From NCBI GenBank assembly GCA_016185185.1, contig JACPOD010000005.1:1-44495 (forward strand): a stretch of 44,495 nt of DNA. The letters are read 5' to 3'. The notes beneath the pieces were generated by a model. It was not told the origin of the DNA. It did no database searches and saw only the letters and a list, made by a program, of their open reading frames with translations. Position numbers and translations under genes: made by a program. Numbering within the stretch: position 1 is the stretch's first letter; the number at the start of each line of letters is the position of its first letter. Below, piece by piece: positions 40,775 to 44,495 of this stretch. The DNA comes from Sphingobacteriales bacterium (GTDB lineage Bacteria > Bacteroidota > Bacteroidia > Chitinophagales > Chitinophagaceae).

Positions 40775-43402
40775 CTATTGTAACTGTTGTACCTTCCCTC
40801 TGACCATTTTACCATCTACACTCAGTTTATAAATCAACGTTTGATTAGTTCCGCTAGCAGCATTAAATGAAACAGTAGTGGAGGCCCCGGCTTTCACCAT
40901 TCCTTCAAATACAACTGCTATTCGTTTACCTGTTATATCAAACAATTCAATCCTTGCTTTACCAGATAATGGGGAAACAAACCGGAAATTGATTGACTTA
41001 TTAAAAGGATTAGGATATGCTGACACTTTAATATCATCACCAGTAAACGGTAAGGCTGAACTATTACTCTTGGTATCCGTAACCGGACTTTCAATTGTTC
41101 CCGTCTTGGTTATTTGAATTTGTCTGCTGGCAACGGAGCCACAATTCAGCTCTTCGCATCCGGCAGAAAGTGACACGCAACCATTATCCAGGTCTTTTAC
41201 TAATATACCTGTTACTGAGCCCGATCTTAAATTATTAAATATATTTTCAGCCTGCCATGTAGTACCATTATCAATACTATACTGAAGGTTATTACCACCA
41301 GAAGCTGTAATGGTTACACTACCACTGCTGGCACATAATGTAGGCTGTGTTAAGCAAACGGATAATACAGATGGTGGAGGAGTAACCTGGTCAATATTGA
41401 AAGTAGCAGCGTCAGAAATACAACCATCGCTGTTCTTTGCTTTTAATGTATGAGGGCCAGAAGATAATCCACTATAACCTCCGGATGGATAATCACCATA
41501 ACTACCATCATCCAAACTAAATTTTAATCCGGTAGTTGGTGATGTAATAACAGCCGTACCGGTTGATGTATTGCAGGTTGGTTGTGCAATAACATTTACA
41601 TCTGGTTTAGATGGAGTAGGCAGTTGTGCGGAAATACTAAAGGATGAAGAAGCACCTGAAGTACATTGACTGCTATTGGTAGCTGTAACGGTGTAACTTG
41701 TTCCTGCAGTCGTTCCGCTAATTGCACCACCTGCACCTACTGATGGGCCACTTGGCGTAAATGTATATGTATTGGCAACGCTGTAATTCGTAATCGTTGC
41801 AGTACCTGCTGCAGAACAGGTAGCCGCTGTTGTACTTACTGTTGGTAGGGCAGGAGTAGGTAGTTGCGCATTAATACTGAATGATGAGGATGCGCCTGAA
41901 GTACATTGGCTGCTATTGGTTGCTGTAACAGTATAACTTGTTCCTGCCGTCATTCCACTTATTACACCACCTGCTCCAGCAGATGGACCACTCGGAGTGA
42001 ATGTATATGTATTGGCAACGCTGTAATTCGTAATCGTTGCAGTACCTGCTGCAGAACAGGTAGCCGCTGTTGTACTTATTGTTGGTACGCCAGGAGTTGG
42101 TAGTTGTGCAGCAATACTAAAAGATGAAGATGATCCCGAAGTACAGCTAACCCCATTAGTAGCTGTAACAGTATAACTTGTTCCTGCCGTCATTCCACTT
42201 ATTACACCCCCTGCTCCGGCAGATGGGCCACCCGGAGTGAATGTATATGTATTGGCGGCACTGTAATTCGTAATCGTAGCAGTACCTGCGGCAGAGCATG
42301 ATGCTGCTGTTGTAGTTACTGTTGGTGCTGATGGTGTTGCTTTTATAGTAAGCGTTACTGCAGTTCTTCCACTGGTACAAGTACCATTTGAAGCCTGTGC
42401 ATAATAAGTAATCGTTCCAACTGAATTGAGAATTGGACTTGCCACCACACTACCACCACTTGCCTGGTTATACCATGTTAATGTTACACCTGTGGGAACA
42501 GTTGCCGTAGGTGTTAATGTTTGTATGGGTGAAGAAGCACATACTGTTTGATCGCCACCACTTGTTGGCGGGCTTACGGAACCAGTTGAACCAACTGCCC
42601 TTGTTTGTACTACAGGAGTACAATTATTGGCATCTGTAATTTTAAATGTATAGGTTGCTGCGGACAAATTAGAAAAAGTATAAGAACCACCTGCTGCTAT
42701 TGAAGAAGATGTAGCTAAAAGAGTTGTTCCGGTTGCATCGTATAATTTAACTGTGTAAGGAGCGGTACCACCTATAGGACTAACTTGTATTGAACCTAAA
42801 CTGGTACAAGTTGCGTCTGTTATATTATACAATGCATCATCACCGGAAATGATCGGCAATAAAGAATCAATTCCACACTTGGGATTGATGGTTGAAGTAT
42901 TTGCCTGAAGTACGGCACAGGTAGCACCCGGTGATGCGTCTGTCCATGCTTCCCAAATATTGGTTAGCAATAATGATTGTCCACATTTATATCCAATATT
43001 TCCATAAATGAACGAAGTAGTTGCATTTTTAGGTATTGGACCAAAACATCCAGATATAGGAGTTGATGAGGCAATTGATCCATTGGGGTTAAGAATAGTT
43101 AAGGTTGCCCAGAATGCAAAAGATGTCCTGGTTGAACCAGTTTTATTATTGATCCCCACCGTTAGTTTTTTATAGATCGAATCCCCGGTGATACAGGTTT
43201 CGCATTTAGTATATGGCAATGCCGCACTGACTAAACGCAGGTCCTTTGAAGTACAGGAACTGGGCGAAGGAAATGTTTGTGCATAAGCTTTTTGAACAAC
43301 AAATGAAAATAAAAAAATAAACAAAACGATTTTCTGAATAACATGTTGTCGTTTACCATCAATAAATGATGATACCGAAAGGTTGTACAAATGGGTAAAC
43401 AT
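40775..43402 (-). CDS. Type IX-secreted surface protein with three 80-residue repeats
   Basis: An 875-residue protein. A signal sequence lies at about residues 25-42 (IVLFIFLFSFVVQKAYA), after a polar N-terminus. A Cys-containing region follows (CETCITGDSIYKKL), then a SprB-like domain near residues 185-270 (GGTAPYTVKLYDATG, TYTFKITDANNC). Three Ser/Thr-rich 80-residue repeats occupy residues 360-599 (CSAAGTATITNYS, AGTSYTVTATN). Another Ig-like part leads to the C-terminal sorting domain from about residue 795 (VSAYPNPFNKSINFRF, YKLSVDGKMVRGKVQQ). It should cross the outer membrane by the type IX system and be attached or released. Possibly an adhesin; that is inference. Confidence 0.85.
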   Translation of the reverse strand: MFTHLYNLSVSSFIDGKRQHVIQKIVLFIFLFSFVVQKAYAQTFPSPSSCTSKDLRLVSAALPYTKCETCITGDSIYKKLTVGINNKTGSTRTSFAFWATLTILNPNGSIASSTPISGCFGPIPKNATTSFIYGNIGYKCGQSLLLTNIWEAWTDASPGATCAVLQANTSTINPKCGIDSLLPIISGDDALYNITDATCTSLGSIQVSPIGGTAPYTVKLYDATGTTLLATSSSIAAGGSYTFSNLSAATYTFKITDANNCTPVVQTRAVGSTGSVSPPTSGGDQTVCASSPIQTLTPTATVPTGVTLTWYNQASGGSVVASPILNSVGTITYYAQASNGTCTSGRTAVTLTIKATPSAPTVTTTAASCSAAGTATITNYSAANTYTFTPGGPSAGAGGVISGMTAGTSYTVTATNGVSCTSGSSSSFSIAAQLPTPGVPTISTTAATCSAAGTATITNYSVANTYTFTPSGPSAGAGGVISGMTAGTSYTVTATNSSQCTSGASSSFSINAQLPTPALPTVSTTAATCSAAGTATITNYSVANTYTFTPSGPSVGAGGAISGTTAGTSYTVTATNSSQCTSGASSSFSISAQLPTPSKPDVNVIAQPTCNTSTGTAVITSPTTGLKFSLDDGSYGDYPSGGYSGLSSGPHTLKAKNSDGCISDAATFNIDQVTPPPSVLSVCLTQPTLCASSGSVTITASGGNNLQYSIDNGTTWQAENIFNNLRSGSVTGILVKDLDNGCVSLSAGCEELNCGSVASRQIQITKTGTIESPVTDTKSNSSALPFTGDDIKVSAYPNPFNKSINFRFVSPLSGKARIELFDITGKRIAVVFEGMVKAGASTTVSFNAASGTNQTLIYKLSVDGKMVRGKVQQLQ
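41606..42325 (-). repeat. Three tandem 240-base repeats in the surface protein gene
   Basis: Units at 42086-42325, 41846-42085 and 41606-41845. Long stretches are identical between units; about 75 bases from 41760 and from 42000 match almost base for base, including silent sites. This suggests recent duplication or gene conversion and possible length variation between strains. Confidence 0.85.
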
Positions 43403-43611
43403 AACGCATGAGTTTAGGTTTATAAAAAGTAATTTCGAACATTTGGTTATAAGGAGTTTTAGTAGGAGCAGTAAAGGAAGGAAAATCTGCTTATGTAAAA
43501 ATGAGTGCCGTTCGAAAAAAATGCCTGTAATAATTCCTGGCTTTATAATAATAAATGAAGCGGATGATTGAATATGATAATTCCTGTCTGATGATTTTTA
43601 ATTTGATAAGG

Positions 43612-43641
43612 AAAAGATGGGACTCTTTCGAGTCCCATCTT
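43612..43641 (-). terminator. Terminator after the partial surface protein gene
   Basis: In transcript sense AAGAUGGGACUC, loop GAAA, GAGUCCCAUCUU, then UU with C, 33 bases past the stop at 43674. Its stem is similar to the terminator at 40719-40750. Confidence 0.88.
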
Positions 43642-43673
43642 GATAAACAATTCCATATACCTATAGAAATGTT

Positions 43674-44495
43674 CTATTTTATTTGCTGAATCTTACCACG
43701 TACAGTCTTGCCTTCAACATTCAGTTTGTAAATGATCATACCGGCGGCTTTGCCCTTAGCATCATAATTAACGCTATTAGCAATACCTGCTCTTACAGTA
43801 CCATCAAATACGACTGCTACTCGCTGACCTGCGATGTTGTAAACTTCCAGTGTAGCTCTGCCGCTAACCGGAGATACAAAGTTGAAAGTAATCCTGTCCC
43901 TGAATGGATTTGGATAATAAGATACTTTCAGATCACTTTGATCAGCATCGCTTGCTATAGTTACCAATTGGTTCAATTTATTGGCAATTGCCGGATTTGG
44001 AGTAGCTTTTGAAAGGTTACTGCAAATTCCATTGATATCAAATGCCGTGTTGATTTCACCAAGTTTGGTTGCTAATGCTGTACAGTTACCAGTTTTAAAT
44101 GCCGTTTTCAATGCATTGTAAAGATCCTGGTATGAAGTAACACCAAAGCCAACAAAAGAAAGATAATCGTTGCCAAATGCTGCTGCATTGAGTAATGCAG
44201 ATACACCATGACGTGCTAAAGCATTGCAACCACCACCATTTTGTTGTGTGGCATTCAGCATTGTCTTACCATTGAGTAAGTAAGCATCACCGGCAACTAA
44301 ACCAAAGTATGTATTAAAGCTTGTGGTTGTAATGAACTGTAATCCTGCAGGCAAACCTGGTATTGCACCATTATTACCACCAGCAATTACAGGATCAGTA
44401 TAACTATCCCAAACTTCAGGATGTGTTTTCCAGAAACCAGGAGTACAACCTTTACCAAGACCGTTACAAGTTAACTGTATGGTACATGTTGCATC
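43674..44495 (-). CDS. Type IX-secreted protein, N-terminus cut by the window edge
   Basis: The frame is open to the window end, giving 273 residues of the C-terminal part. It begins ATCTIQLTCNGLGKGCTPGF and contains CTPGFWKTHPEVW, a motif seen in surface proteins, then a helical middle (ALARHGVSALLNAAAFGND, ALKTAFKTGNCTALATKL). The C-terminal type IX sorting domain starts near SYYPNPFRDRITFNF and ends IYKLNVEGKTVRGKIQQIK, very similar to the end of the 875-residue neighbour. Both are followed by similar terminators. The start lies beyond 44495. Confidence 0.85.
   Translation of the reverse strand, partial: DATCTIQLTCNGLGKGCTPGFWKTHPEVWDSYTDPVIAGGNNGAIPGLPAGLQFITTTSFNTYFGLVAGDAYLLNGKTMLNATQQNGGGCNALARHGVSALLNAAAFGNDYLSFVGFGVTSYQDLYNALKTAFKTGNCTALATKLGEINTAFDINGICSNLSKATPNPAIANKLNQLVTIASDADQSDLKVSYYPNPFRDRITFNFVSPVSGRATLEVYNIAGQRVAVVFDGTVRAGIANSVNYDAKGKAAGMIIYKLNVEGKTVRGKIQQIK

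Noticed and set aside
41906..42380. Open frames within the repeats of the surface protein gene
   Set aside because: They are out-of-frame readings of the 240-base repeat, rich in Cys, Ser and Tyr, with no independent start signals.
1..44495. tRNA genes
   Set aside because: I saw no T-loop GTTCGAATCC-type motif with a matching acceptor stem in the gaps on either strand by eye; a covariance scan was not possible.

Overview
The window looks like a chromosome segment of a Bacteroidota bacterium, probably close to Chitinophagaceae. I infer this from promoters of the TTG-N18-20-TAnnTTTG type (seen before rpsJ, rpsA and the shikimate kinase gene), two surface proteins ending in type IX secretion sorting domains, outer-membrane barrels ending in Phe, the 89-residue zinc-free S14, and near-absence of Shine-Dalgarno sequences. 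No database search was possible, so the family-level placement is an inference.

Layout. (1) 95-7238, minus strand: a tryptophan operon read as trpL leader, trpE, a DUF559 nuclease gene, trpG, a family 2 glycosyltransferase gene, trpD, trpC, and two tandem trpF paralogues. trpB and trpA are not in the window and may lie before base 1. The leader has a small ORF with three consecutive Trp codons, an antiterminator arm over its stop codon and a terminator, so ribosome-mediated attenuation is very likely. (2) 7404-11974: NAD(P)-binding protein, tandem UspA protein, penicillin-acylase-like Ntn hydrolase, DUF423 membrane protein, shikimate kinase. (3) 12054-14139: rpsA with its own promoter and terminator. 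(4) 14409-16829: a small unknown protein, a GH19 lysozyme/chitinase-like gene interrupted by an in-frame amber codon, and two unknown proteins, one secreted. (5) 17199-25297: DinB-like protein, Tat-exported aminotransferase, an ECF sigma/anti-sigma pair, thioesterase, cyclase-family protein, HI0933-type flavoprotein, permuted papain-like hydrolase, and an FAD-dependent oxidoreductase. (6) 25290-39471, minus strand: a membrane protein, map, secY and the fused S10-spc ribosomal protein operon (rpsJ to rplO, including the 59-residue rpmD), with a promoter before rpsJ and a 283-base structured spacer between rpsJ and rplC. infA, rpmJ, rpsM and the alpha operon do not follow map. (7) 39586-44495: an outer-membrane barrel, a WxxGxW-repeat protein, and two type IX secreted surface proteins, the last cut by the window edge.

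The most unusual aspect is between genes. Many spacers of the trp and ribosomal operons hold short elements bounded by inverted, word-like repeats. One family has a palindromic CCCTAAAGGG-type core. Its copies occur as inward-facing pairs between trpF1/trpF2, trpC/trpD, rplR/rplF and rplX/rplN, and one pair encloses the DUF559 nuclease gene between trpG and trpE. One copy sits in frame inside the second trpF, one encodes the tail of that protein, and others supply the stop codons of trpD and trpE. Other spacers use different words (TTTGAAAA, AGCTACG, GCTAAT, GGATTT) in a similar inverted layout. I propose, as a hypothesis only, that this is a family of intergenic mobile elements and that the DUF559 nuclease may help mobilise the CCCTAAAGGG class.
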